A stretch of 20,565 nucleotides of DNA, taken from an uncultured Eubacteriales bacterium (GTDB taxonomy: Bacteria > Bacillota > Clostridia > Christensenellales > Aristaeellaceae). The translations under genes and the position numbers were made by a program. Shown here piece after piece: positions 13,221-20,565 of the stretch (positions within the stretch are counted from its first letter, which is position 1; the number at the start of each line of letters is the position of its first letter). The notes beneath the pieces were generated by a model. The model was not told the origin of the DNA, made no database searches, and was given only the letters and a program-made list of their open reading frames with translations. The stretch is from the NCBI GenBank assembly GCA_900548145.1, contig URJB01000041.1:1-20565 (forward strand), read 5' to 3'.

Positions 13221-14297
13221 TTACTCGGTCTTGAAACGATCGTCGGCGGCAGCGCCCAGAGCATTGAAGAAGTCCTCAACGTACTTGGAGGTGTTGGCCT
13301 TGGCGTCCGCAAAGTCGTACTTCATCACGTTGTCGGGATCCAGACCAAATTCGGCCGCTTCCTTGGGCTGCTCGGCGTTGTCGATCACCAGGAACTGATA
13401 GCTCTCGTTTTCCTTGGCGATGTTGACGCACTCGGGGCTCAGAGCGAACTCGATCCACAGCTTGGCGGCGTTCTGGTGCTTCGCGCCCTTGAAGATGGCG
13501 GTAGCGCCGATCTCAAAGCTGGTGCCGCTCTTGGGGATCACCAGAGAGATGTTGTCGTAGCCGTCCAGAATCTGGGTGATGCCGTCATGCAGGAAGCCGA
13601 TGCCGATGGTGCATTCGCCGATGCCGACCTTTTTGGAGGGGCCGGAGCCGGACTTGGTGTACTGGGCAATGTTCTTGTCCAGTTCCACAAAGTACTTCAT
13701 GGCTTCGTCATGGCCCTTCATCTGCACCATGGTGTTGATGACCAGCTTGGCGGTGCCGGCGGTGTTGGGGTTGGACATCCAGATCAGGCCCTTATATTCG
13801 GGCTTGAGCAGATCGTCCCAATCCTGAGGCGCTTCCAGACCCAGGCGCTGGAGTTCTTCCGTGTTGACCATGAAGCCCAAGATTCCCTTGTAGATGCCGT
13901 ACCAGTAGCCGTCCGCGTCGCGGTACATGCTGTCCAGCAGGTGGGAGGCGTTCTTGGCTTCGTAGGCTTCCAGCAGACCCTTGGCAGCGGTCTCGTTGTA
14001 GGGGTCGGTGGTGCCGCCGAACCATACGTCGGCAGAGGGGTTGCCGTTTTCTTCTTCGATCTTGGCGGCCACTTCGCCGGTGGACAGGCGCTGGCGGTTC
14101 ACCTTGATGCCGTACAGTTCTTCGAACTTGTCGCAGGCGGCGTTCAGGTAGGCTTCTTCGCAGCTGCCGTAAACGGTCAGCTCGCCCTCTTCCTTGGCGG
14201 CAGCGATCAGCGCTTCGTCAATGCCCTCGGCACCGGCAAAGCTGCACAGACCCAATACCATGGTCAGAGCCAGCAGAATGGCAAACAGCTTTTTCAT
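13221..14297 (-). CDS. ABC importer substrate-binding protein, AfuA/FbpA-like, 358 aa
   Basis: Extracellular receptor of the importer encoded downstream. A signal peptide is visible (MKKLFAILLALTMVLGLC, then SFAGA), followed by the mature start ELTVYGSCEEAYLNAACDKF. The cysteine in GLCSFAG could be a lipoprotein attachment site, though the sequence around it is not a perfect lipobox. Family landmarks are RLSTGEVAAKI, SADVWFGGTTDPY, LIWMSNPNTAGT and KVGIGECTIGIGF. The adjacent tyrosine pair used by many ferric-binding proteins is not seen, so iron is not assured; phosphonate, thiamine or polyamine-like ligands are alternatives. The ATG at 14297 has AAAGGA 13 nt upstream, rather far, but the GTG at 14309 would be too close to that site. 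It has its own strong promoter. Confidence 0.92.
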   Translation of the reverse strand: MKKLFAILLALTMVLGLCSFAGAEGIDEALIAAAKEEGELTVYGSCEEAYLNAACDKFEELYGIKVNRQRLSTGEVAAKIEEENGNPSADVWFGGTTDPYNETAAKGLLEAYEAKNASHLLDSMYRDADGYWYGIYKGILGFMVNTEELQRLGLEAPQDWDDLLKPEYKGLIWMSNPNTAGTAKLVINTMVQMKGHDEAMKYFVELDKNIAQYTKSGSGPSKKVGIGECTIGIGFLHDGITQILDGYDNISLVIPKSGTSFEIGATAIFKGAKHQNAAKLWIEFALSPECVNIAKENESYQFLVIDNAEQPKEAAEFGLDPDNVMKYDFADAKANTSKYVEDFFNALGAAADDRFKTE

Positions 14298-14363
14298 GGA
14301 TAGATACACGTCCTTTCCCAATGTTCCGATTTGATTTTTTCCGTACGTCTTATCGGTTTGAGT

Positions 14364-14392
14364 ATCATAACACAATCGTTTGCATTTGTCAA
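14364..14392 (-). promoter_or_regulatory. promoter of the binding-protein/permease/ATPase operon
   Basis: Minus strand: perfect TTGACA (14387-14392), a 17-nt spacer and TATGAT (14364-14369) with extended TGT. The leader is about 60 nt. No clear Fur-type palindrome overlaps it. Confidence 0.75.
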
Positions 14393-14689
14393 ATCAGCAT
14401 CAAAATTTTCTGAAAAGGACAAAAGAAAGGCCGAGATGTCAATTTGCATCCCGGTTCTCTGATGGGGAAACCAAAGAAGTGCGTTTGCACTTTGAAAAAA
14501 GAACAATGCAGTGGAATGTTTTATGAACAAACCATCACCGGCGGCACAATAGAAGCAAAACCGTAACGGCTTTGGAGCCCTGTACCGACCAACCGGAAAA
14601 ATACATGATTAGACCGGCGAGTCGCAGTCGACCTGCATGTCGCTCTGGGCTCCTGCACGCAGCTCGGGGGCAGGGACGCTGCACTTGGC

Positions 14690-14837
14690 ATCCGCCGATC
14701 TTTTGATTCAACTGGCGGGAAACCACACTAAACCCGCGAGCCGCGAGACCTGTTGCCGAGCGGCGGTAAAACCTCGGCCAATCCGCATGTCCCCCTACGC
14801 TCCTGCGCGCAAAGCGCGCAGTCCGAAAGGGGCTCAG
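14690..14837 (-). repeat. dispersed intergenic repeat, copy D (lacking the closing hairpin)
   Basis: The minus strand matches the head and first half of the unit: GGGGCTGAGCCCC, CGGACTGCGCGC, GTAGGGGGACATGCGG, then TTTTACCGCCGCTCGGCAAC and CTCGCGGCTCGCGGGTTTAG. It then decays near AGATCGGCGGATGCC. Further fragments on the same strand (CTGCACGCAGCTCGGGGGC and GACATGCAGGTCGACTGCG reading out to about 14605) suggest a second broken unit. The terminator-like hairpin of copies A-C is missing. Confidence 0.6.
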
Positions 14838-15081
14838 CCCCAAAAGAGGCGGGTCGCTCACCACAACGACCCGCCTCCGGCAAGGGAAAAGGAGGAATTG
14901 GGGGAAAAGCCGCTGCGGGCCTCCTCAAGCCTGCGCGGTGCGTGGAAGGAGAAGACCGCCGAGGGGGCGCCACAAACGGCTTTCCTTGAACGCAGATACA
15001 GCATACCAAAGGAATATGGATTTTGTGTGAACAAACCGTAAAAGAAGAACGAAACCGTTCAAAGACCAGAATGTGATTTGC
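14838..15081. other. intergenic DNA with a 10-bp hairpin, no gene seen
   Basis: AGGCGGGTCG (14847-14856) pairs perfectly with 14867-14876. The GC-rich DNA to about 14990 resembles the mosaic regions elsewhere in the window, and the composition then becomes AT-rich toward the small gene at 15082. Open frames here lack ribosome binding sites. Confidence 0.5.
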
Positions 15082-15237
15082 TTAGTCTTGTACAATTTCA
15101 AATTCTTCCGGGGAAAAGAGGTAGTCATTTTCCGTATCATCGATAATCCTGTACCAACCATTCTCTATGGCAAGAACATCATAAATTTTCCCGTTGGTAA
15201 GAGAACAATCAGATTCACGAATATATTTGATTTTCAT
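15082..15237 (-). CDS. 51-residue small cytoplasmic protein of unknown function
   Basis: A short gene that a 60-codon limit would miss. It begins ATG AAA ATC AAA TAT ATT and the product runs MKIKYIRESDCSLTNGKIYD, then VLAIENGWYRIIDDTENDYL, ending FSPEEFEIVQD. The alternating beta-strand pattern, with NGKIYDV, GWYRIIDD and a terminal pro-acidic FSPEEFE, resembles small SH3-barrel-like proteins common in Firmicutes and prophages, though I cannot name the family with certainty. The region is distinctly more AT-rich than its neighbours, which suggests acquisition. A weak GGAAG/GAGATGA element precedes the start. It follows dnaE by 57 nt on the same strand and may be co-transcribed with it. Confidence 0.7.
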   Translation of the reverse strand: MKIKYIRESDCSLTNGKIYDVLAIENGWYRIIDDTENDYLFSPEEFEIVQD

Positions 15238-15294
15238 GTGGAAAATCATCTCGCTTCCAAACTGGAATCTTTTTCCATTTTAGAGAAATAGGAG

Positions 15295-18200
15295 TCAGTT
15301 CCCCTTCATCACCACGCCGCCCGCGCCGAAAAGAGAACGGAAAACGGAAAGCAGCTCTTCGCTGCCATCGCACCAGTAGCTTTCGTCTAAGAGAAAGGCA
15401 ATGCCTTCGTCCTGAATTTTGACGGTGACGGGCACGGGGCCGGGGTGGGATTGACAGAGAGATTTGATTTCTTCCATGCGGGCGCGGGTATCCGCCAGCA
15501 GGTAAAGCTTCCGTTGGGACTGAGCCGCCAACTTCGGGGCGGAAAGGGGACGGGCGGGAGCGTCCGCCCTGCCCCGGGAGGTCGGGACGGCTTTTTCAGG
15601 CGCGGAGGCTTTGATGGCTGCGTTGGCGGCGTTCAGGGGGCGAACCGCGTCCACCAGCAGCTTGGGTTCTTCTTCTTCCCGGAAACTGAGCTTGCCGTCC
15701 ACCACCACCAGACTGTCCGAGGAAAGCATGGACGCGTATTTTTCATAGACCTTGGGGAAAACCAGCCCTTCGATGGAGCCGGTCAGGTCCTCCAGAACCA
15801 GAAAGCCCATCATGGAGCCCTTTTTGGTGACCTTGCCCCGGCACTGGGTCAGGATGCCCGCCATGCTGACGGAAAGGCCGTCGTACTCCTGCCCCCGGCT
15901 CTCGCTGTCCGCGTCCTCCATGACCTGCGCAACGGTGGTGAAGCCGCTGCCCAGCAGGTCGCGCACCTCGTCCAGCGGGTGGCCGGTGATGTAAACGCCG
16001 GTCATTTCCTTCTCCATGCTGAGAAGCACCTTGCGGGGATGCTCCGGTAGGGAGGGGATCCGGAAGGGCGGCTGAGGCGCGCTGCCGCCGTCCGGCCCCG
16101 CCAGATCGAACAGGCTCAGCTGACCGGTCAGGTTCTGGCGCTTCTTCTGAGCGGCATCATCCATCAGCTGCTCGTAAACGCTGAGCAGCTCCGCCCGGTT
16201 ATGCCCCAGCCCGTCCAGCGCCCCGGCCTTGATGAGGCTTTCCACCGTGCGCTTGTTCAGACTCTCGCCGCAGGCACGGCTGGCAAAATCGAAAATGTCG
16301 GTAAAGGGGCCGTGACTGCGCTCCTTTACGATCAGCTCCACTGCGCCCTGTCCCACGTTTTTCACGCCGCCCAGACCGAAACGGATACCGGGCGTACCCC
16401 GGCTGTCCCGGCCCACGCTGTATTTCCAGACGCTCTGGTTCACGTCCGGCGGCAGGATCGGGATGCCGTGGGCGCGGCAGTACTGGATGTAGCCCGCCGC
16501 CTTGGGCAGATTGTCCATGACGCTGTTCAGAATGGCGGCCATGAAGGGCACGGGATGATGCAGCTTGAGCCAGGCCGTCTGCACGGCGACCAGCCCGTAG
16601 GCCGCCGCGTGGCTCTTATTGAAGGCGTAGCTGGCAAAGGAGGACATTTCGTCGTAAATATGCTCGGCCACCTCCCGGGGCACGCCCCGGCGGACGCAGC
16701 CGTCGATGACCACGTTGCCGTTTTCGTCCACCATGCCGTCCACGAAATACTCCCGCTCCTTGGCCATCACGTCTTTTTTCTTCTTGGCCATGGCGCGGCG
16801 CATCAGGTCGCTGCGGCCCAGACTGTAGCCCGCCAGATCCCGCACGATCTGCATCACCTGCTCCTGATAGACCATGCAGCCGTAGGTCACTTCCAGAATG
16901 GGCTTGAGCAGGGGCGTTTCATAGTGGACGGTCTCCGGGTCGTTCTTGCCCGCAATGTAGCGGGGAATGGACTCCATGGGGCCGGGCCGGTAGAGGGAGA
17001 TGGCGGCGATGATGTCCTCGAAGCAGGAGGGCTTCATGTTTTGCAGGAACAGGCGCATGCCGCCGGATTCCAGCTGGAACACGCCGTCGGTATCCCCGGC
17101 GGAAATCATGCGGTATACGCCGGGATCATCGGTGGGGATGTCCTCGGGCTTCCTGTCCGTCCCTTCCTGACGCATCATGTCCAGCGTATCCCGGATGACG
17201 GTCAGAGTACGCAGACCCAGAAAGTCCATTTTCAGAAGGCCCAGCCGTTCCAGCGTGCCCATGGGGTACTGGGTGGTGATGACGTTGTCGTTGGTCTGCA
17301 AAGGCACGTACTCGGTGACGGGCTTGGCGGTGATGAGCACGCCTGCCGCGTGGGTGCTGGCGTGGCGGGGCATTCCTTCCAATAAAAGGGAGGTGTCGTA
17401 GAGCTGGCGGACCTGCGGGTCGCTATGAACCAGCTCGGCCAGCTGAGGGCTGACCTCCAGCGCCTTGGAGAGGGTCATGTCCAGCGAGAAGGGGATGGCC
17501 TTGGCCACCTGATCTACGGCGGCGTAGCTCATGCCCATGACCCGGCCAACGTCCCGGATGACGGCCTTGGCCTTCATGGTGCCGAAGGTGATGATCTGGC
17601 TGACGTGGTCGCTGCCGTACTTCCGGGCCACATAGTCGATGACCTCCTGACGGCGCTCGTAGCAGAAGTCAATGTCCAGATCGGGCATACTGACCCGCTC
17701 CGGGTTCAGAAAACGCTCGAACAGCAGACTGTATTTCAGGGGATCCAGCATGGTGATGCGCAGGGTGTAGGCCACGATGCTGCCCGCGCCGCTGCCACGG
17801 CCTGGCCCTACCATGATGCCGTGGCTCTTGGCATAGTTGATGAAGTCCCATACGATGAGAAAGTAGTCCACATAGCCCATGTGGGAGATGACGGAAAGCT
17901 CATATTCCAGCCGCTGGCAGGGCTCAGAATCCGGGTCGGCATATTTGTCCGGGTACAGGGCCTTCAGCCCTTCGCCGCACAGGCGGCGGAGCATTTCCTC
18001 GGCGGTTTCGCCGGTGTCGATGGGGTAATGGGGCAGGTGCAGATGGCCGAAGTCGAAGGTGACCTGACAGCGCTGGGCGATCTTCTGGCTGTTTTCAATG
18101 GCCTCGGGGAAGTTGGGAAACACGGCGCGCATTTCCGCTTCGCTCTTGACATAGAGCTCCTCGGTGTTCATGCGCATCCGGCTTTCGTCCTGCAGGGTCT

Positions 18201-18873
18201 TGCCGGTCTGGATGCACAGAAGCACCTCCTGCGCCTTTGAATCTTCTCGGTTCAGATAGTGACAGTCGTTGGTGACCACCATGGGGATGCCCGTTTCCTG
18301 CGCGATGCGCACCAGCCGTGGCAGCACGGTCTTTTCCTCGGGAATGCCGTGATCCATCAGCTCGATGTAGTAATGATCCTTGCCGAAAAGCTCCTGCATT
18401 TGCAGGGCGTAAGCCTTCGCGTCGTCGTAGCGGCCCTCCAGCAGCATTTTGGGCAGGTCGCCGCTCAGACAGGCGGACAGGCAGATCAGGCCCTCGGTGT
18501 GCTGCTTCAGCAGTTCGTAGTCAATGCGTGGCTTATAATAGAAGCCCTCGGTGAAGCCGGCACTGACCAGCTTGATGAGGTTCTGATAGCCTGTGTTGTT
18601 TTCGCACAGGAGGATCATATGGCTGTATTCCCGGGCCGCGCCGCTTTTTTCAAAACGGTTGCGGCAGATATAGACCTCGCAGCCGATGACGGGGGTAATG
18701 CCCGCGTCCCGGCAGACGTTATAAAAATCCACCGCGCCGTACATCACGCCGTGGTCGGTGATGGCGGCGTGGGTAAAGCCCAGCTCTTTCAGGCGGCTGA
18801 CCAGCGGGCCGATGCGGTTGGCGCCGTCCAGCAGACTGTATTCGGTATGCAGATGCAGATGGGCAAAGGCCAT
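15295..18873 (-). CDS. dnaE: DNA polymerase III alpha subunit (DnaE), 1192 aa
   Basis: Replicative polymerase of the DnaE type. The N-terminal PHP domain opens with HLHLHTEYSLLDG (residues 5-17) and ITDHGVMYGA. The polymerase core has PGRGSGAGSIVAYTL and the metal-binding aspartates D400 and D402 in MPDLDIDF, with the third near D550 in KMDFLGLRTL. Further on are NKSHAAAYG and a beta-clamp binding peptide QLSLF near residue 918. An OB-fold follows around 1010-1090 (MAGILTQCRGKVTKKG, LVLEDLTGSIEGLVFP), then a basic linker and a short C-terminal domain. The length is as usual for DnaE (1150-1200). The ATG at 18873 has AAGGAG 7 nt upstream. No proofreading exonuclease is inserted in the PHP domain, so it is not PolC. 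All catalytic motifs are intact. Confidence 0.97.
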   Translation of the reverse strand: MAFAHLHLHTEYSLLDGANRIGPLVSRLKELGFTHAAITDHGVMYGAVDFYNVCRDAGITPVIGCEVYICRNRFEKSGAAREYSHMILLCENNTGYQNLIKLVSAGFTEGFYYKPRIDYELLKQHTEGLICLSACLSGDLPKMLLEGRYDDAKAYALQMQELFGKDHYYIELMDHGIPEEKTVLPRLVRIAQETGIPMVVTNDCHYLNREDSKAQEVLLCIQTGKTLQDESRMRMNTEELYVKSEAEMRAVFPNFPEAIENSQKIAQRCQVTFDFGHLHLPHYPIDTGETAEEMLRRLCGEGLKALYPDKYADPDSEPCQRLEYELSVISHMGYVDYFLIVWDFINYAKSHGIMVGPGRGSGAGSIVAYTLRITMLDPLKYSLLFERFLNPERVSMPDLDIDFCYERRQEVIDYVARKYGSDHVSQIITFGTMKAKAVIRDVGRVMGMSYAAVDQVAKAIPFSLDMTLSKALEVSPQLAELVHSDPQVRQLYDTSLLLEGMPRHASTHAAGVLITAKPVTEYVPLQTNDNVITTQYPMGTLERLGLLKMDFLGLRTLTVIRDTLDMMRQEGTDRKPEDIPTDDPGVYRMISAGDTDGVFQLESGGMRLFLQNMKPSCFEDIIAAISLYRPGPMESIPRYIAGKNDPETVHYETPLLKPILEVTYGCMVYQEQVMQIVRDLAGYSLGRSDLMRRAMAKKKKDVMAKEREYFVDGMVDENGNVVIDGCVRRGVPREVAEHIYDEMSSFASYAFNKSHAAAYGLVAVQTAWLKLHHPVPFMAAILNSVMDNLPKAAGYIQYCRAHGIPILPPDVNQSVWKYSVGRDSRGTPGIRFGLGGVKNVGQGAVELIVKERSHGPFTDIFDFASRACGESLNKRTVESLIKAGALDGLGHNRAELLSVYEQLMDDAAQKKRQNLTGQLSLFDLAGPDGGSAPQPPFRIPSLPEHPRKVLLSMEKEMTGVYITGHPLDEVRDLLGSGFTTVAQVMEDADSESRGQEYDGLSVSMAGILTQCRGKVTKKGSMMGFLVLEDLTGSIEGLVFPKVYEKYASMLSSDSLVVVDGKLSFREEEEPKLLVDAVRPLNAANAAIKASAPEKAVPTSRGRADAPARPLSAPKLAAQSQRKLYLLADTRARMEEIKSLCQSHPGPVPVTVKIQDEGIAFLLDESYWCDGSEELLSVFRSLFGAGGVVMKGN

Positions 18874-18905
18874 GAGCGTTCTCCTTTTCTTTCTTTTCCG
18901 GGTTT

Positions 18906-18935
18906 ATTGTATCACCCGGAGACGGCTTCACACAA
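18906..18935 (-). promoter_or_regulatory. possible dnaE promoter
   Basis: Minus strand TACAAT (18906-18911) with a weak TTGTGT (18930-18935) 18 nt upstream. Only the -10 is convincing. Confidence 0.35.
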
Positions 18936-18973
18936 CATTTTCAGGGAAAATGTCGGGAAAACGGAAATTTTCC

Positions 18974-19002
18974 TTGCCAAATGGGAAAAAGCGTGCTAAA
19001 AT
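18974..19002 (+). promoter_or_regulatory. rpmB promoter
   Basis: TTGCCA (18974-18979), a 17-nt spacer and TAAAAT (18997-19002) with extended TGC. It is divergent from the dnaE promoter. Confidence 0.65.
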
Positions 19003-19047
19003 AGTCAAGCTGTTATGAATCCAAACATCCCGTTAGGAGGTGTAATG

Positions 19048-19263
19048 ATGGGCAAGTTTTGCGAAGTGTGCGAAAAGGGCGCGATGAGCGGCCACAACGT
19101 CAGCCACTCGAACCGCAAGAGCAATCGCGTTTGGGCTCCCAACGTGCAGAATGTGCGCGTTCTGGTGAATGGTCAGCCGAAGCGGATGAACGTGTGTACC
19201 CGTTGCCTGCGCAGCGGTAATGTGCAGCGTGCGCTGCCCACGAAATCCAACGTGGAAGCCTGA
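19048..19263 (+). CDS. rpmB: 50S ribosomal protein L28 (bL28), 71 aa
   Basis: Small protein of the large ribosomal subunit. The family signature is clear: MGKFCEVCEKGAMSGHNVSH, SNRKSNRVWAPNVQ and CTRCLRSG. Four cysteines (C5, C8, C50, C53) form the zinc ribbon of the C+ type, so the protein should bind zinc; genomes with this form sometimes also carry a zinc-free paralogue, not seen here. AGGAGG is followed by two tandem ATGs at 19045 and 19048. The second is preferred because spacing is 7 nt and the product then starts MGKF as in relatives. It is monocistronic, with its own promoter and terminator. Confidence 0.96.
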   Translation: MGKFCEVCEKGAMSGHNVSHSNRKSNRVWAPNVQNVRVLVNGQPKRMNVCTRCLRSGNVQRALPTKSNVEA

Positions 19264-19282
19264 TGGGGTTCGAAATTGTGAT

Positions 19283-19326
19283 AAAAAGACACCGCTTTTC
19301 CATACAGCTGGAAGAGCGGTCTTTTT
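19283..19326 (+). terminator. Rho-independent terminator after rpmB
   Basis: A long stem AAAAAGAC-CCGCT-TTCC with GGAA-AGCGG-TCTTTTT and an 8-nt loop. Symmetrical A- and T-runs allow it also to stop the minus-strand gene at 19378. Confidence 0.8.
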
Positions 19327-19377
19327 ATACTCCGATGGGGCAGCGCGGTAGGGATCCCAAAATGGTTCGGGGGGACT

Positions 19378-19713
19378 TTAAAGGCCGAGAATGGAAAAAC
19401 AGCCGTAGACCGTGAAGACCTCGTCCGCCCATGGAGCGGCTTCGTTGTAAAGGGCTTGGGAGAACGCATCTTTTGAAGCAAGGGCTTTTCCCATCCGTGC
19501 CCATTCGCCGCGGGTGATTTCCGTCTCCCCAAAAGGGTCGTAGCCCGGGACACATTCTACAAGGGCTGTTTCAAACCCGACGGCCTGAAACAAGACAGGA
19601 TCCTCTAAAAAGAGGGAATCCTTTTTCCAAAAGGTCTCGCCATCCCAGCGACCTTTGTAAAATTCGTAGTAGCAAGGACCTGTTCTTTCGTGATCGGTCA
19701 CAAAGAAGCGCAT
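19378..19713 (-). CDS. conserved-looking protein of unknown function, 111 aa
   Basis: The ATG at 19713 is preceded by GGGAGAAGGAT (GGAG 6 nt away). The product begins MRFFVTDHERTGPCYYEFYK, contains GYDPFGETEITRGEWARMGK and WADEVFTVYGCFSILGL. It is a soluble acidic protein without signal peptide or membrane segment. The PFGETExTRxxW block with a C-terminal YxCFSILG resembles a family of small proteins found next to unrelated genes in Firmicutes, but I cannot assign a name or function. It lies 11 nt past the metG terminator on the same strand, and may rely on read-through or an unseen promoter in that gap. Confidence 0.7.
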   Translation of the reverse strand: MRFFVTDHERTGPCYYEFYKGRWDGETFWKKDSLFLEDPVLFQAVGFETALVECVPGYDPFGETEITRGEWARMGKALASKDAFSQALYNEAAPWADEVFTVYGCFSILGL

Positions 19714-19727
19714 ATCCTTCTCCCATC

Positions 19728-19763
19728 AAAAAGCATCCCTGCGAAAGCAGCTCCGCAGGGATG
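19728..19763 (-). terminator. terminator after the metG fragment
   Basis: CATCCCTGCG (19734-19743) pairs perfectly with CGCAGGGATG (19754-19763), a 10-bp stem, and the minus strand continues CTTTTT. It lies 13 nt past the stop codon. Confidence 0.85.
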
Positions 19764-19776
19764 TTGTTGATTGGCC

Positions 19777-20271
19777 TTAGTACAGCTTGGCTCCGGCAGG
19801 GATGTGATCGTCCACCATGAGCAGGTGGAGCTTTTCCTCGCCAGCTTCCTGATGGACGGCGGAGATCAGCATTCCGCAGGACTCGATGCCCATCATGGGA
19901 CGGGGCGGCAGGTTGACGATGGCGATGCAGGTCTTGCCCACCAGCTCCTCCGGTTCGTAATAGGCATGAATGCCGCTGAGAATGGTGCGGTCGGTGCCGG
20001 TGCCGTCGTCCAGCGTAAACTGAAGCAGCTTCTTGGACTTCTTCACCGCTTCGCAGGCCTTGACCTTCACGGCGCGGAAGTCGCTCTTGGAGAAGGTCTC
20101 AAAGTCCACATAATCCTTGAACAGCGGCTCGATCTCCACCTTAGAGAAGTCGATAGGCTCGGCCGCGGTTTCCGCAGCGGGAGCCGCCGTCTCGGGAGCC
20201 TTTTCTTCTGCCGCCTTGGCGGAGGGAGCAGGCGTGCCGATGGGTTTCATGGTCGGGACGAAATCGTCCAC
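19777..20271 (-). CDS. metG: C-terminal tRNA-binding domain of methionyl-tRNA synthetase, detached, 164 codons
   Basis: This is the EMAP-II/Arc1p-type OB-fold that MetRS carries at its C-terminus to hold tRNA. Visible are FSKSDFRAVKVKACEAVKKS, KLLQFTLDDGTG, ILSGIHAYYEPEELVGK, NLPPRPMMGIESCGMLISA and the ending DDHIPAGAKLY. Residues 9-40 are an Ala/Pro/Glu-rich linker like that joining this domain to the MetRS core. The catalytic part (HIGH, KMSKS) is absent. Upstream the frame is closed by a TGA immediately before GTG 20271, neither that GTG nor the ATG at 20250 has a ribosome binding site, and composition changes abruptly at the same point. So it looks like the 3' end of a metG split by insertion rather than an independent gene. 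A free-standing CsaA-like tRNA-binding protein is the alternative. Confidence 0.75.
   Translation of the reverse strand: MDDFVPTMKPIGTPAPSAKAAEEKAPETAAPAAETAAEPIDFSKVEIEPLFKDYVDFETFSKSDFRAVKVKACEAVKKSKKLLQFTLDDGTGTDRTILSGIHAYYEPEELVGKTCIAIVNLPPRPMMGIESCGMLISAVHQEAGEEKLHLLMVDDHIPAGAKLY
20256..20269. repeat. 14-bp dyad at the metG fragment boundary
   Basis: GGACGA (20256-20261), AA, TCGTCC (20264-20269): perfect 6-bp arms around a 2-nt centre. It coincides with the loss of the metG frame and the drop in GC, as expected of a recombinase crossover site, though short dyads also arise by chance. Confidence 0.4.
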
Positions 20272-20565
20272 TCACGACTTAATTCCATTTTGTAAGTTTT
20301 ATCGCCTATAAATGGGCTTTTATTCAACCTCTTTACACCATTCCCACTTGTTTCGTGAAGGTAAAAATGAGGTTTGGTGTAAAAATTGGTGTAAATGGTG
20401 TATATCCTTATTTAGCTTTGAGGTTTATAGCATTGCTATCAGTCCTGTGTTTCATTCTACCACTTTCTCGTCATAAAGTAAAGAAAGCACACCCCGCATC
20501 TCTACGGCATATAAAGCGATTATAAGCTATCCTTTTTCCTGTGTTTGTTTTAAAGTTTTCATCTA
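20272..20565. other. AT-rich flank, probably the end of an integrated element
   Basis: Composition is far more AT-rich than everything to the left. Minus-strand reading gives a short tail TYKMELSREWTISSRP stopping with the TGA that overlaps the metG ATG, but no start with a ribosome binding site. No complete gene was seen. It contains clustered GGTGTAAA repeats and may be the attachment flank of a prophage or conjugative element whose body lies right of the window. Confidence 0.45.
20331..20403. repeat. clustered GGTGTAAA repeats
   Basis: Three direct copies, GGTGTAAA at 20375-20382 and 20387-20394 and GGTGTATA at 20396-20403, and one inverted copy TTTACACC at 20331-20338. Spacing is 9-12 nt. 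They resemble arm-type binding sites or iterons. Confidence 0.6.

Noticed and set aside
13086..14303. 405-codon open frame on the plus strand
   Set aside because: It is antisense to the binding-protein gene, whose signal peptide and family motifs are clear on the other strand.
14364..14400. Fur-box over the iron-type operon promoter
   Set aside because: No GATAATGATTATC-like palindrome; the TTTGCA words nearby are not arranged symmetrically.
16201..17385. 394-codon and neighbouring long frames opposite dnaE
   Set aside because: Shadows of dnaE; composition is His/Gly/Val-rich and no motif is present.
1..20565. tRNA or rRNA genes and CRISPR arrays
   Set aside because: No cloverleaf with a TTCGAATC-type arm, no rRNA core sequence and no regularly spaced identical repeats were found on reading. 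The repeats present are too few and too irregular for a CRISPR array.

Overview
The window is a GC-rich chromosomal segment that looks like an uncultured gut-type member of the Clostridia. This is inferred from strong AGGAGG-type ribosome binding sites, Gram-positive style secretion signals, lack of any outer-membrane genes, a DnaE-type polymerase with a PHP domain, a zinc-ribbon L28, and mosaic intergenic repeats. Species cannot be named from the sequence alone.

Layout, left to right. (1) Positions 1-2217: the tag gene (3-methyladenine glycosylase) between copies of a dispersed intergenic repeat, then over 1 kb of GC-rich, hairpin-rich DNA with no convincing gene. (2) 2218-3769: a permease/ATPase pair of a polar amino-acid ABC importer with no binding protein beside it. 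(3) 3891-4964: a secreted protein with two SH3-like repeats. (4) 4965-6310: an apparently gene-poor stretch that holds a compact candidate type I toxin-antitoxin locus (a 30-residue hydrophobic peptide and a convergent antisense small RNA), a ribbon-helix-helix-like ORF that has lost its start codon, and a repeat copy carrying an internal insert. (5) 6311-9874: divergent genes for a secreted four-repeat peptidoglycan-binding protein and a secreted 5'-nucleotidase, sharing a promoter region with an inverted repeat. (6) 10313-14297: a three-gene minus-strand operon (binding protein, fused double permease, ATPase) of the Fe3+/polyamine type, with a strong promoter. (7) 14400-18873: another repeat copy, a 51-residue small gene, and dnaE. 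(8) 19048-20271: rpmB, a 111-residue protein of unknown function, and the detached C-terminal tRNA-binding domain of methionyl-tRNA synthetase. (9) 20272-20565: AT-rich DNA with GGTGTAAA repeats that abuts the metG fragment at a perfect dyad, which looks like the end of an integrated element.

Most genes are ordinary housekeeping, transport and cell-envelope functions. The unusual content is between the genes: a modular repeat family that sits directly at stop codons and has probably supplied new C-terminal codons to tag, the candidate toxin-antitoxin locus at about 5.43-5.76 kb, and the apparent disruption of metG at the right edge.
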